Part shown: positions 17,197 to 26,311 of the stretch, piece after piece | How positions within the stretch are numbered: the stretch's first letter is position 1 | Layout of the letters: each line of letters starts with the position of its first letter | DNA from: an uncultured Bacteroidota bacterium | Lineage (GTDB): Bacteria > Bacteroidota > Bacteroidia > Bacteroidales > F082 | Length of the DNA: 53,079 bases | Reading direction: 5' to 3' | Assembly: GCA_937901015.1 (NCBI GenBank) | Contig: CALCGQ010000010.1 | Span: 1 to 53,079 of the forward strand | Notes under the pieces: generated by a model | Databases searched by the model: none | What the model saw: only the letters and a program-made list of their open reading frames with translations | Told to the model about the DNA's origin: nothing | Position numbers and translations under genes: made by a program

Positions 17197-18813
17197 ATGA
17201 ATATAGATAGTAAAGATGTTTCCAATGACTTCGATCCATTGGACATGCAAAATTATAGAATTGAACGATTACCGAAAAGATCAAAATCCAAGGTAGAGTC
17301 AATATTGTCAATAATTGGTGGACCCTTGGCGATTATTACATTTGTCTTAATTTATTTCATCTTTAAGCCGGATTTTTTGCAATCAATTGATGTGGAATCT
17401 CTCACTGAATCAGCTAAAAATGTATTTAGTCTAAGGGGTTCAGAAGAGTTTTCCAGAATTAATATAGCAATGCTCGCAATATTTGCAGCAGGTATAGTTC
17501 TTTGGATGACAGAAGCAATTCCAAACTATCTTACATCATTAATAATTATTATAAGTTTAGTGCTCACTGGAGTATTAACTGAAAAGGAGGCATATGCCCA
17601 ACTAGGGCACAAAGTTATGTGGCTAAATATCATGTCGTTTGTACTTGCAAGCATGCTAGTTAAAACAGGATTAGCAAAACGTTTTGCTCTATGGTTTATA
17701 GTTCATTTTGGTAAGAAATCATCATCAATATTTCTGAGCTTTCTGTTAATAAATGTGGTCCTTTCTGCTTTTATCTCAGCCACAACTGCCAAAGCAGCCA
17801 TACTATTACCAATATTTATGGTTATCTCAGCTATTTATGGGGCTCGAGGAGGAGAAAATAAAAACAACTTCGGGAGAAATATTGTTCTTCAAAACCTATT
17901 TTATATAAATATTGGAGCCAGTGGATTTCTTACTGGATCAGGTGCTAACTTACTTGCAGCCGCATTAATTACAGGAGCAACGGGTGTGGACATATATTTT
18001 ACCGACTGGATGAAAGGTAACTTTTTAGTCGCCATACTTCTAATGTTCATTGGCTATATTATTGCAGTCAGGGTGTTCTTTCCATTAAAAAAGGAAGAAC
18101 GTATTCCACAAATTCCAGGTGGTATGGACCGTCTTAAGGAAGAGTTGCACAAACTTGGGAAGATGAATTTCCAGGAAATTAAATCAGCACTTCTATTTAT
18201 TGCTATACTTGCCTTTTGGGCGACAGACAAATATCATGGAATTAGTCCAACTGCAATTGCATTTCTAGGTGCCATAATCGCATTATTACCAAAAATTGGC
18301 ATACTAAAATGGAATGATGTTGATATTCCATGGCATCTGATGCTGTTTTCAGCAGGAGCCTACACTTTGGGAGCAGGGTTTAAGGTAACGGATTTGCCAT
18401 CTATTTCAGTTAATGCGATGTTTGACTCCCTTGGGTTAGGAGCTCAAACACCATTTTGGATTCTCTATTTGTCGCTAACTTTTGCCATGGCATTTAGTGC
18501 ACTGATCTTTCAATCAAAGACCATGCGAACCATGATATTTATTCCAATTGCCATTGGAGTTGCTCAGCGTTTTGGCTTTGATGTTATTAGCTTGGCATTA
18601 CCAGTTGCCTTTCTAATCGAACATGTTTACATGCTTCCTTTCAATAGTAAACCTGCTGCTCTTCTTTATGAAACAGACCAATACAGTCTTACAGATACAT
18701 TTAAATTTGGAATTACGATGCTTGCAATCGGCTGGGTGATTAGCATACTAATGGGTGAAACATGGTATAGATATCTGGGAATAACGCCAGATGGAGTGTT
18801 CGGGTTATTTTAG
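17197..18813 (+). CDS. SLC13/DASS family anion permease
   Basis: 538 residues. A hydrophilic N-terminus of about 40 residues precedes about eleven to thirteen membrane helices. MAIFAAGIVLWMTEAIPNY, FISATTAKAAILLPIFMV and SGFLTGSGANLLAAALITGA are divalent-anion:sodium symporter features, with the Ser/Asn/Thr substrate loops in each half. DASS carriers transport di- and tricarboxylates, sulfate or, in some branches, phosphate. Located 70 bp after TctA on the same strand, it likely closes the polyanion locus. The stop lies only 6 bp from the stop of the convergent PBP gene, with no room for a terminator between. Confidence 0.85.
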   Translation: MNIDSKDVSNDFDPLDMQNYRIERLPKRSKSKVESILSIIGGPLAIITFVLIYFIFKPDFLQSIDVESLTESAKNVFSLRGSEEFSRINIAMLAIFAAGIVLWMTEAIPNYLTSLIIIISLVLTGVLTEKEAYAQLGHKVMWLNIMSFVLASMLVKTGLAKRFALWFIVHFGKKSSSIFLSFLLINVVLSAFISATTAKAAILLPIFMVISAIYGARGGENKNNFGRNIVLQNLFYINIGASGFLTGSGANLLAAALITGATGVDIYFTDWMKGNFLVAILLMFIGYIIAVRVFFPLKKEERIPQIPGGMDRLKEELHKLGKMNFQEIKSALLFIAILAFWATDKYHGISPTAIAFLGAIIALLPKIGILKWNDVDIPWHLMLFSAGAYTLGAGFKVTDLPSISVNAMFDSLGLGAQTPFWILYLSLTFAMAFSALIFQSKTMRTMIFIPIAIGVAQRFGFDVISLALPVAFLIEHVYMLPFNSKPAALLYETDQYSLTDTFKFGITMLAIGWVISILMGETWYRYLGITPDGVFGLF

Positions 18814-18819
18814 ATTATA

Positions 18820-21087
18820 TTATTTCTTATTCCCTTTGAAAATCTTATCAAAGAATTTTCTTATTCCACTTTTCTTCTTCTCTTTCTTGGGTTTATCAGA
18901 ATCTTGTTCTTTCTCATCTACCCTATCCTTATCATCATCTTTATCAGTTACTCGGTTTATAAAGCCTACTAATCCTTTTTGGAAGAAAGGATCGCAATGA
19001 ATCAACTGACCTTCTTCATAAATATGCGTAAAGTCTGATAAATATTTGTTTTTTAGTGATCCCTTTGATTCGATATCTGAAAGTATATTTCCTGCAATTG
19101 GCAAAGCTAAAGCTGACCCGCTTCCAAGTCCACCACGGAAATGAACCTCAGGTGATCTTGCACCAACCCATGTACCAATAACTATGTCAGGAGTATAAAC
19201 CATAAACCATGCATCACTATAATTTTGGGCTGTTCCTGTTTTTCCTGCAAGCTCTGATTTTATACCAAACCTATTTCGTAGCTGTCTTCCTGTTCCCTCA
19301 TTAACTGCTTTCTCTAAAATCACGGTAATCTGATCAGCAATTTTTGTATCGATAATCTGATTGGGTGTTACAACATCGTTCTCATAAATAGTATTTCCAT
19401 CAGAATCAACTATTCTATCAATCATAATTAACTCATCACATATATAACCATCATTAGCAAGCGCACCATAAGCCTTTACAATTTCATACAATGAAACATC
19501 CAAGGCTCCCAATGCAATTGAAGGAGTTTCAAAGATTGGAGCATCCAAACCAAATCTACGTAACATATCACTAACCTCATCATGACCAGTTTGAAAATAC
19601 AAATCCATGGTAGGTAAATTCATTGAGTTGGCAAGTGCATACCATAGAGCAACTAGAGTGTCTTCACTACTACTATTATCATAATTTCTGGGTGTCCAGT
19701 TATCAAACTCTTTATACTCAACTACTTCATTATTCAAATAATCACATGGAACAAACTTTTTTTCCAATCCTGCTGTGTAAATTAGAGGTTTAATTGCAGA
19801 AGCCACCTGTCTTTTTGAAAGCACCAAATCGTAAGGTAAATACCTGTAATTATTGCCTCCTATCCATGTTAAAACTCTTCCTGATTGTGGTTGTGTAATA
19901 AGAACAGCAGCATTTAGCATACTGTAATAATGCCAAAGACTATCCGATAAGCTCAGTGCATCACTATTATCTGATGACCATGTAAAAACATCTCTTTTCT
20001 TGGTTTCGCTAAGTTTCTGTTCGCCATATTTTTCCTTAACCGAATTATACCAATCTTTCTTTATGCGACTATTTTTCAATTCTCTGTTCAGGAGTTTCTG
20101 CATTTTAACCAATTGGTTTTTTACAGATTTCTGCGCCGACTTCTGAAGAGAAAAATCAAGCGTCGTATAAATCCTCAAACCATCCTTTTCAAGATCAATA
20201 ACTCTTGAACTTTGATAATTTAGGTCATCAATAATTTGCTGTGCCCTTTTCTTTACACGGTAAGCAAAATAACCAGCCGGTGCTTCTCTTTGATAGTTGG
20301 AATATGACAATATTAACTCCAAATCTAAAAGAACATTAACCTTTTCCTCCGTCAAATAACCTTCATTATACATCAATGTAAGAACCTGATTCCTGCGACG
20401 TTTGGCGTTTTCAGGGTTTAACCTTGGATTATAATATGTATTCGCCTTAAGTAAACCTACAAGTACTGCCGATTCCTGGATGTTTAGTTCTTTACAATGC
20501 CGTCCAAAGAACCTCATTGAAGCAGCTTCAACACCAAACACCTCTTCTCCAAAAGGAACCGAATTCAAGTACAATAACAGAATTTGAGGTTTTGTAAGAA
20601 CGTTCTCCATTCGAACCGCAATAATGGCTTCTTTCAGCTTATTTACAGGCATCGACATGAAACTATGGTCATTTCTACCGTAAAGGTTTTTAACGAGCTG
20701 TTGGGTAAGAGTACTTCCTCCGCCGGAGCTTCTGTCGCCTAGTATTATTGTTTTGAATAGAACACGTAGATAACTCCGTCCATCATATCCTTCATGCAGA
20801 TAAAACCTCTTGTCTTCTGTGGCTACAAGAGCATTAATTAAATGTTCCGGAATATCATTCCAGCTTATGTTAGTTCTGTTTTCTGCAAAATATTTTCCAA
20901 TTATCTCACCATCATTGGCCAATACCAATGAAGCCTCCTCATTTTGAATTGACGATAGCTCTTCGGTAGTAGGAAAAGGGCCAAATACTCCATAATAGAC
21001 AGCTACTACAAACCCAGCTAGTATCAACATTCCTGCCAAAAGCAACAAAATCAACCACTTAAAAAACTTTCTGATAATCTTCTTCAT
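18820..21087 (-). CDS. Class A penicillin-binding protein (PBP1A type)
   Basis: 755 residues from ATG 21087; an in-frame ATG at 21102 would add five residues before the basic MKKIIRKFFKW stretch. One membrane anchor is followed by a GT51 glycosyltransferase domain (TEDKRFYLHEGYD with catalytic Glu about 91, then GGGSTLTQQLVKNLY). The transpeptidase domain has all three motifs: SAIK (Ser about 430), SMN in ANSMNL, and KTGTA. It polymerises and crosslinks peptidoglycan in the periplasm. The C-terminus is a 45-residue tail, first acidic (DKDDDKDRVDEKEQD) then strongly basic and ending FDKIFKGNKK; this low-complexity tail is unusual for a periplasmic C-terminus. Divergent from the lipase-like gene. 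Confidence 0.92.
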   Translation of the reverse strand: MKKIIRKFFKWLILLLLAGMLILAGFVVAVYYGVFGPFPTTEELSSIQNEEASLVLANDGEIIGKYFAENRTNISWNDIPEHLINALVATEDKRFYLHEGYDGRSYLRVLFKTIILGDRSSGGGSTLTQQLVKNLYGRNDHSFMSMPVNKLKEAIIAVRMENVLTKPQILLLYLNSVPFGEEVFGVEAASMRFFGRHCKELNIQESAVLVGLLKANTYYNPRLNPENAKRRRNQVLTLMYNEGYLTEEKVNVLLDLELILSYSNYQREAPAGYFAYRVKKRAQQIIDDLNYQSSRVIDLEKDGLRIYTTLDFSLQKSAQKSVKNQLVKMQKLLNRELKNSRIKKDWYNSVKEKYGEQKLSETKKRDVFTWSSDNSDALSLSDSLWHYYSMLNAAVLITQPQSGRVLTWIGGNNYRYLPYDLVLSKRQVASAIKPLIYTAGLEKKFVPCDYLNNEVVEYKEFDNWTPRNYDNSSSEDTLVALWYALANSMNLPTMDLYFQTGHDEVSDMLRRFGLDAPIFETPSIALGALDVSLYEIVKAYGALANDGYICDELIMIDRIVDSDGNTIYENDVVTPNQIIDTKIADQITVILEKAVNEGTGRQLRNRFGIKSELAGKTGTAQNYSDAWFMVYTPDIVIGTWVGARSPEVHFRGGLGSGSALALPIAGNILSDIESKGSLKNKYLSDFTHIYEEGQLIHCDPFFQKGLVGFINRVTDKDDDKDRVDEKEQDSDKPKKEKKKSGIRKFFDKIFKGNKK

Positions 21088-21224
21088 AGTATTTATTAAC
21101 ACTTCACAAACGCAACTTTAATATTGGATAGTATAATAGTAGGTTATTATAGTTTTGATTTTTTATTCGTTACTTTGTATCACTATTGAATTAATCCAAG
21201 CAAAACTAACTAAACATATCAATC

Positions 21225-22466
21225 ATGATTCTACTACACAAAAAAACATCATCATATTTTCTAGTCTTATTGATGTCTCTTGCTATCCTAATTGTACCTT
21301 CATGTTCTAAAGATAATAATGAAGATCCTCCTGTTTATGAAACATATGTAAGTCATGAATTAGTAGTTACATATACAAGTGGTGGTATTAAAACACTTTT
21401 TCAACAAGCTCAGATACTTAACCCTGAAATTGAGGCTCTTATTGAACATATCCAGTATAATGTAAGTGTATATAATGTGACTTATAAAACACCTTTTAAC
21501 GGTGAAGTTATTGAAGCATCAGGTCTTGTATGCATTCCTGTTTCAGAAGGCGAAACTTTTCCAATAATAAGTTTTCAAAATGGAACAAATACTGCTCATA
21601 ATGAAGCACCAACAAAGGATTATAACAGTTTCTTTTTCAAATACCTTGAGTCATCTGCATCAATGGGCTATATAATGCTTATTCCGGATTACATTGGATT
21701 TGGAAAGTCGGAGCAGTTAGTTCATCCTTATATGCATAAAGAAAGTACAGTGACCTCAGTAGAGAACCTAATACTCGCCACTGAAGAAATGATAGAATTA
21801 AACACAATAAATGCAAATTGGAATAAGGAGGCTTATCTTATGGGATACTCACAAGGAGGATGGGCTACATTATGTACACATAGATATTTAACACAAAAGC
21901 AGGAGCAATCATTTGAAGTTAAGGCTTCATCATGTGGTGCAGGTCCATATGAACTAGCAGTTGTTCAAAATTATATGTTTGAAGGTGTTACATATCCTCA
22001 ACCTGTTTACATGGCATACACAGGAATATCCTATAAGTCGATGGGTTTGATCACTAACCCTTTAACAGACTATTTTAATGAACCATATGCAACACCATTA
22101 CCTTCATATTTTGATGGTTCTAAAAGCAATGGTGAAATAAATGAATTACTCAATGATACTGTATCCGTCTTGGTTGCCAATTCATTCTTAACAGGCATTA
22201 ATACGGATCCATTATACAACGACTTTAGAAATGCATTGGAAAGCAACAGTGTTGAAGGATGGAATACATCTCAACCAATTCATTTATACCATGGAACAGT
22301 GGATAACTATGTTCCACCAACTACAACAGAGATCGTATATCAGGAATTTAAGGATGCAGGTGCTGCTGATATGGTATCCTATTTTCCATTGGAAAATATG
22401 GGGCATACATCAGGAGCAATTCCAATGGTAGTAAGCTCCTTAATCTGGTTTAATGAAATAAAATAG
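21225..22466 (+). CDS. Lipoprotein alpha/beta-hydrolase (secretory lipase-like)
   Basis: 413 residues. Lipoprotein signal peptide LIVPSCS puts it in the outer membrane or periplasm. An alpha/beta-hydrolase of the secretory-lipase/prolyl-oligopeptidase-like branch: FQNGTNTAHNEAP oxyanion region, IPDYIGFGKS, then nucleophile Ser209 in GYSQGG, Asp360 in HGTVDNYVPP, and His394 in MGHTSG. The triad is complete. VCIPVSEGETFPIISFQNG is typical of proteins acting on ester or acyl substrates rather than peptides. The gene stands alone, divergent from the PBP gene and convergent with the next one. Confidence 0.83.
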   Translation: MILLHKKTSSYFLVLLMSLAILIVPSCSKDNNEDPPVYETYVSHELVVTYTSGGIKTLFQQAQILNPEIEALIEHIQYNVSVYNVTYKTPFNGEVIEASGLVCIPVSEGETFPIISFQNGTNTAHNEAPTKDYNSFFFKYLESSASMGYIMLIPDYIGFGKSEQLVHPYMHKESTVTSVENLILATEEMIELNTINANWNKEAYLMGYSQGGWATLCTHRYLTQKQEQSFEVKASSCGAGPYELAVVQNYMFEGVTYPQPVYMAYTGISYKSMGLITNPLTDYFNEPYATPLPSYFDGSKSNGEINELLNDTVSVLVANSFLTGINTDPLYNDFRNALESNSVEGWNTSQPIHLYHGTVDNYVPPTTTEIVYQEFKDAGAADMVSYFPLENMGHTSGAIPMVVSSLIWFNEIK

Positions 22467-22490
22467 AGGTACTAACCCTGTCATGGTGAG

Positions 22491-22524
22491 CTTCCCTAAA
22501 TACGGTTGACCGTTTTTAGGGAAG
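22491..22524. terminator. Bidirectional hairpin between convergent genes
   Basis: CTTCCCTAAATACGG (22491-22505) pairs with CCGTTTTTAGGGAAG (22510-22524), 15 bp with one mismatch and a TTGA loop. It lies 24 bp after the lipase-like stop and 31 bp before the end of the opposing gene, so a shared terminator is likely. The preceding TGTCATGGTGAGC looks like the edge of an interspersed repeat. Confidence 0.65.
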
Positions 22525-22555
22525 TTCGCATATTCTTATTCTCTGTGAACACCAA

Positions 22556-23101
22556 TTAGTCGGTATTATCTTGCGCAAGTAGGTTTTTTAATGGAACGAG
22601 CTTATTGATTTTGTCTTTTTGAACCTGTGATAGATCCGGATATTCTTTGTTATATACCATATTACTATAGTATTTCTGCAGTCCCCAAATTGACTCATTT
22701 ACCATCGACATAAAAGTACGATGATCTTCCCTTTTTGTAAAGGAGCTTTTTCTAACAAGCAGTTTTAGATCACAACTGGCCATGTCAATGTTTTCGGTTG
22801 TGATATTTCCATACTTTTCATAAACATATGATATTAATATTTTTCTGATGCTTACTCCTGTGCTGTCAAAAGCAACAGGACCATTATCGATCAATACAAT
22901 TGAAGATTTATTAATATAAACTCTTATAAGATTAGTGAAATCAACAATTTGGCTTACTTCAATACCCCTGTATTGAATGTCTTCATATTGGCAAGCATCT
23001 CTTCCAATAACCGTTACAATAGTTTCTTGGTCCTGCGCTGAAACGCTAATGGAAAACAAGAGAGAGATTATGATACTTACTAACGAGATATTATTTTTCA
23101 T
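22556..23101 (-). CDS. Secreted protein resembling the periplasmic domain of ExbD/TolR
   Basis: 181 residues from ATG 23101, which begins a clear signal peptide (MKNNISLVSIIISLLFSISVSAQ); in-frame codons upstream add nothing. The mature part reads like the periplasmic domain of Bacteroidota ExbD: YINKSSIVLIDNGPVAFD, a middle SCDLKLLVRKSSFTKREDHRTFMSMVNE strand-helix, and a tail LSQVQKDKINKLVPLKN that matches the usual ExbD ending. ExbD is normally anchored by an N-terminal helix carrying a proton-path Asp; here that helix is replaced by a cleavable signal peptide. If correct, this cannot couple to proton flow and may modulate TonB-ExbBD or serve another role. The similarity is moderate. Confidence 0.5.
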   Translation of the reverse strand: MKNNISLVSIIISLLFSISVSAQDQETIVTVIGRDACQYEDIQYRGIEVSQIVDFTNLIRVYINKSSIVLIDNGPVAFDSTGVSIRKILISYVYEKYGNITTENIDMASCDLKLLVRKSSFTKREDHRTFMSMVNESIWGLQKYYSNMVYNKEYPDLSQVQKDKINKLVPLKNLLAQDNTD

Positions 23102-23245
23102 GGCATTAAGTTTGGTGTTATTTGATGGCAAAAATGATATAATCAATGATACATTGTGTTTCAAAGTTGTTTCATTTCTGTTTCAAGCAGTTTTGGCATA
23201 TAACTTATGTATATTTTTATACCTGATTTAATGTAGCAACCCATA

Positions 23246-24517
23246 ATGGAAAAAGCGAGTTCCATAAAAGTGGAGATTAACAGATGTAAAAAAATCATTG
23301 AACATCAGCTTGGCTGGGCCATTGATTTTGTACCTACCAGAAGGGAGTATGAAATACTTGTTGAAAGGATCTTTGATAAAACCGGTGTGCTGCTAAGCCT
23401 ATCCACAATCCGTAGAATTTGGAGTGATGATTTCAAAAACATTCCACATAAAAGCACTTTGGATGCAATGGCAAAATTTGCCGGATTTGTAGATTGGCAG
23501 AATTTCACTGAAATAGATACTAAGGGTGAATTTATACCTAAGAAAAAGAATAGTTTTTCTAAAATTATTATGGGCATTATCATTATCCTGACGGTGGTAG
23601 TTATCATCTTAACTTATCAATATTTTCAAGTCAAAAGGGTTGAGATATCAGGGCCAATTGTTTTCGAGTATTATCAAGAGAGTGATTCAATGGTCCCAAA
23701 TATTGTTGTTTTTTCTTACGATGTGAGTAATATCCATGCCGACAGTTTTTTTATTGTTGAATCATCAAATGACTATTTAAGAAAGCGGTTGAAAGTTAAG
23801 ATTGGACAGATGACCAGCTCTTATTATCAACCTGGTAGCTATGAAGCATTTTTGCTAGCGGATGATTCCATAGTTGGAAAGCTAGATATTGAAATTCTTT
23901 CAAATTCATGGGTTGCAATGCTTAAGTATCAGTTGGCACCCAATGATCTTCCCTATTACTTCTATGGCAACGACATCATTTTTGATGGATTACTTAATGT
24001 TTCAAGGGATATGATTGTGAATAATAATATTGAAATATCAGACGACCTATACACTGTATTGACCAATACATTTAATTCTGATACTTTTAAAATGGGAAAT
24101 TTCAATTTTGAAACCCGAATCAAACTTGATAGTATTGAAACCTACCTAACTTGTCCAAAGATTTATATCAGTTTATTATTTGACGAACTATGTTATATCC
24201 CCTTGGTTCAATATGGGGGACAGGATAAGTTACAGATAAAGTATGGTAATACCTATATGACAAGCAATGATAGTGACTTATCAGGGTTTGGATGTAATAT
24301 TTACGATTGGCAGAAAGTCGAAATAACTTCAATGGATAGTCGAACAGAAATAATATTGAACAATGAAATAATAGCAACGATTCTTGATTCAACAGGAATG
24401 GGAAAGTTCAAGGGTTTTTCCCTAAGCTTCGATGGTATAGGTTCAATGGATTATATATTGCTTTCCTCAATAGTTAATGATACAATATTCTACGATGATT
24501 TCAGTGTAGCTTATTGA
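23246..24517 (+). CDS. Membrane-anchored protein with N-terminal HTH-like domain and C-terminal LamG-like region
   Basis: 423 residues. Residues about 8-92 match a Bacteroidota N-terminal domain of the form (K)xIExxLGW ... FEKTGVxLSxxTxRRxWS ... STLDAMAKFAGFVDWQNF, which looks like a helix-turn-helix DNA-binding unit. One membrane helix follows (about 108-128, IIMGIIIILTVVVIILTY). The exported C-terminal part (130-423) has two beta-rich regions, the last with a YDDF ending resembling a LamG/concanavalin sandwich. So the DNA-binding-like domain is cytoplasmic and the sandwich extracytoplasmic: a one-protein signalling design. The target is unknown. Its stop overlaps the opposing SDR gene by 7 bp. 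Confidence 0.6.
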   Translation: MEKASSIKVEINRCKKIIEHQLGWAIDFVPTRREYEILVERIFDKTGVLLSLSTIRRIWSDDFKNIPHKSTLDAMAKFAGFVDWQNFTEIDTKGEFIPKKKNSFSKIIMGIIIILTVVVIILTYQYFQVKRVEISGPIVFEYYQESDSMVPNIVVFSYDVSNIHADSFFIVESSNDYLRKRLKVKIGQMTSSYYQPGSYEAFLLADDSIVGKLDIEILSNSWVAMLKYQLAPNDLPYYFYGNDIIFDGLLNVSRDMIVNNNIEISDDLYTVLTNTFNSDTFKMGNFNFETRIKLDSIETYLTCPKIYISLLFDELCYIPLVQYGGQDKLQIKYGNTYMTSNDSDLSGFGCNIYDWQKVEITSMDSRTEIILNNEIIATILDSTGMGKFKGFSLSFDGIGSMDYILLSSIVNDTIFYDDFSVAY

Positions 24518-25242
24518 TTTGCTTTGTTATAAAGAATAGGCATTTGTCCTTTCCACTTATTCCATAGATTATCATCAACAATAAGATCTGCCATAAAATT
24601 ACCTACGTTTATTCGACTTATGGTTCCTGCATTAAAAATAGCGCTTCGGGTTGGTGAAGGAAAAGCCTCATAATCAGTTACCTCATCCTCATTTACCAAA
24701 CCATCTGGTCTTACAGCCACCCACTCAATAAATTTATCTTTTTGACCAACTTTTGTACGTAAATAGTCAGCGGCTTTTTCGTTATCAACATGTGGTGGTA
24801 ACAACAACCTAAGCAAACCAATCACAATTTTTTCGCCCATGGAAATAGTTTCTGTCAGATCTCTGTTACTATTGCCTGAGGTATTCATCAATACAAACTT
24901 GATGGGTTTCTCCCCTGCTCCATTCTTTTTTATGGCATTACAAATTGTTCTAACTGTATCGGTTACCAATCTTCGAGGTTTTCCAAACATTCCTTTAAAA
25001 CTTATATTATGACCTAAACATGAAGCTGCTGCATCACAGCCAACTAGGTGTGAAACCATATCATCAACACCTATTTCTGACGCATTTGCTATAATTATGG
25101 AAACTTTATCATTTTTTTTCCAGGAGTTGGGCAAGTTTTCAGCTGTCCGAACAATCACTTTTACTTTTTGACCCTTCTTAAGCAGTTGTTCCACCAGATG
25201 TTTTCCAGTTGCTCCACTTGCGCCAACTATCAATGTTGTCAT
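24511..25242 (-). CDS. Atypical SDR, NAD(P)-binding (SDR_a5-like)
   Basis: 243 residues, cytoplasmic. The N-terminal nucleotide loop VGASGATGKHLVEQLLKKG is diagnostic; the rest (VIVR, CDAAASCLGHNIS, KFVLMNTSGNSN, WVAVRPDGLVNE) fits the atypical/NmrA-like extended SDR group, which often lacks the YxxxK pair, as here. Members range from flavin reductases to redox-sensing regulators. The gene follows the carbonic anhydrase gene (stop at 25309) on the same strand by 66 bp and may be co-transcribed with it. Its end overlaps the convergent gene's end. Confidence 0.8.
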   Translation of the reverse strand: MTTLIVGASGATGKHLVEQLLKKGQKVKVIVRTAENLPNSWKKNDKVSIIIANASEIGVDDMVSHLVGCDAAASCLGHNISFKGMFGKPRRLVTDTVRTICNAIKKNGAGEKPIKFVLMNTSGNSNRDLTETISMGEKIVIGLLRLLLPPHVDNEKAADYLRTKVGQKDKFIEWVAVRPDGLVNEDEVTDYEAFPSPTRSAIFNAGTISRINVGNFMADLIVDDNLWNKWKGQMPILYNKANQ

Positions 25243-25308
25243 AATATTAAGTTATTAGATACTGTAGTATAGATACCTTACAATAAGATACTTTTTTACA
25301 ATCATAAG

Positions 25309-25881
25309 CTATGCGCTTAAAAAATCAACTTTACCTGAATCGAGATGGTAATAAGCTGGTACTATTTTCAGTTTACCTGAATTAACGGCATCTGCAATAA
25401 TATTGGAACGTTTAGCCAATTCTTTAACGGTTAACTTTGCATTTTCATGGACAACTTCATCTACACTGGCATTGTCGGATGTGGACTCAAGCGCTGGCAA
25501 AATATGGGAAAGTAAATGATTTAGATTATAACCATTGTCACCACCTGCAACAGCAGCAGCAACAGCTCCACAACTTTGATGGCCAAGTACAACTATGACC
25601 TCAGTATTAAGGTTGGCAACAGAATACTCTATACTTGCTATGGAGGATGTGTTGGCAATGTTTCCAGCTACTCTAACTACAAAGAGTTCACCAAGCCCGG
25701 TGTCGAAAATTAATTCGGGTATTACACGACTATCTGCACAGCTTAATACAATTGCAAATGGGTCTTGACCCTTTACTAATTCTTTTCGTGTAGATTGGTC
25801 AACGTTGTCTTGTGCCAGATTATCTTTTACAAACTGCTCATTTCCAGTCTTTAGTCTTTCGATTATTTCTTTTTGATTCAT
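25309..25881 (-). CDS. Beta-class carbonic anhydrase
   Basis: 190 residues. Zinc site residues are all present: Cys48-x-Asp50-x-Arg52 in SCADSRVIPE, and His101 with Cys104 in GHQSCGAV. The protein interconverts CO2 and bicarbonate in the cytoplasm, supplying bicarbonate to carboxylases and pH balance. RVAGNIAN and SIASIEYSVANL are the standard core strands. ATG 25881 gives the usual N-terminal helix (MNQKEIIERLKTGNEQFV). No signal peptide. Nearest co-directional neighbour is the atypical SDR. Confidence 0.93.
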   Translation of the reverse strand: MNQKEIIERLKTGNEQFVKDNLAQDNVDQSTRKELVKGQDPFAIVLSCADSRVIPELIFDTGLGELFVVRVAGNIANTSSIASIEYSVANLNTEVIVVLGHQSCGAVAAAVAGGDNGYNLNHLLSHILPALESTSDNASVDEVVHENAKLTVKELAKRSNIIADAVNSGKLKIVPAYYHLDSGKVDFLSA

Positions 25882-26311
25882 ATTATAATTATTTTATCGG
25901 GTAAATATATAACAAATTGGAAATACGGACTTCTATGGAAAAGATATTCAATCCATGAGATTTTGTCTCTAATCTATTATTCCCAAAGTCATGAATAAAC
26001 GTAAGGCTAGTTAAAAACGTATTCGAATTTAACATAATTTATGGTTCCATATTCAGGAAGATCCTGCCACTGGTAATAATTTTTGCGATATTTTTTTTCA
26101 CTAATAGGTAGATGTCAATAACTGACCACATCATTGTTACAAGTTAGAAAAACGAGAAAGGAATTATACGAAGAAAGAAACCTAGAACTAACGAACAAAT
26201 TATCATCAGTACTCCTTTCAGATATTGCTTCAGTATTATCTGCCCGCTCCCAGGAATGATAATTTAAAGAACAAAGGGAAGAAATGTGTTCATTATTGTT
26301 TGAATTATTTC
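25882..26311. other. 430-bp gap without a recognisable gene
   Basis: No start-to-stop gene is convincing here. On the + strand a stretch at about 26134-26260 reads as roughly 42 coding-like codons (LYEERNLELTNKLSSVLLSDIASVLSA-type helix) with no ATG and a stop just upstream, so it may be the remnant of a degraded gene. The region also contains the carbonic anhydrase promoter. I see no hairpins of note. Confidence 0.35.

Noticed and set aside
26134-26260. Coding-like helix sequence in the gap beside the carbonic anhydrase gene
   Set aside because: No ATG, a stop directly upstream and only about 42 codons; recorded as a possible gene remnant, not as a gene.
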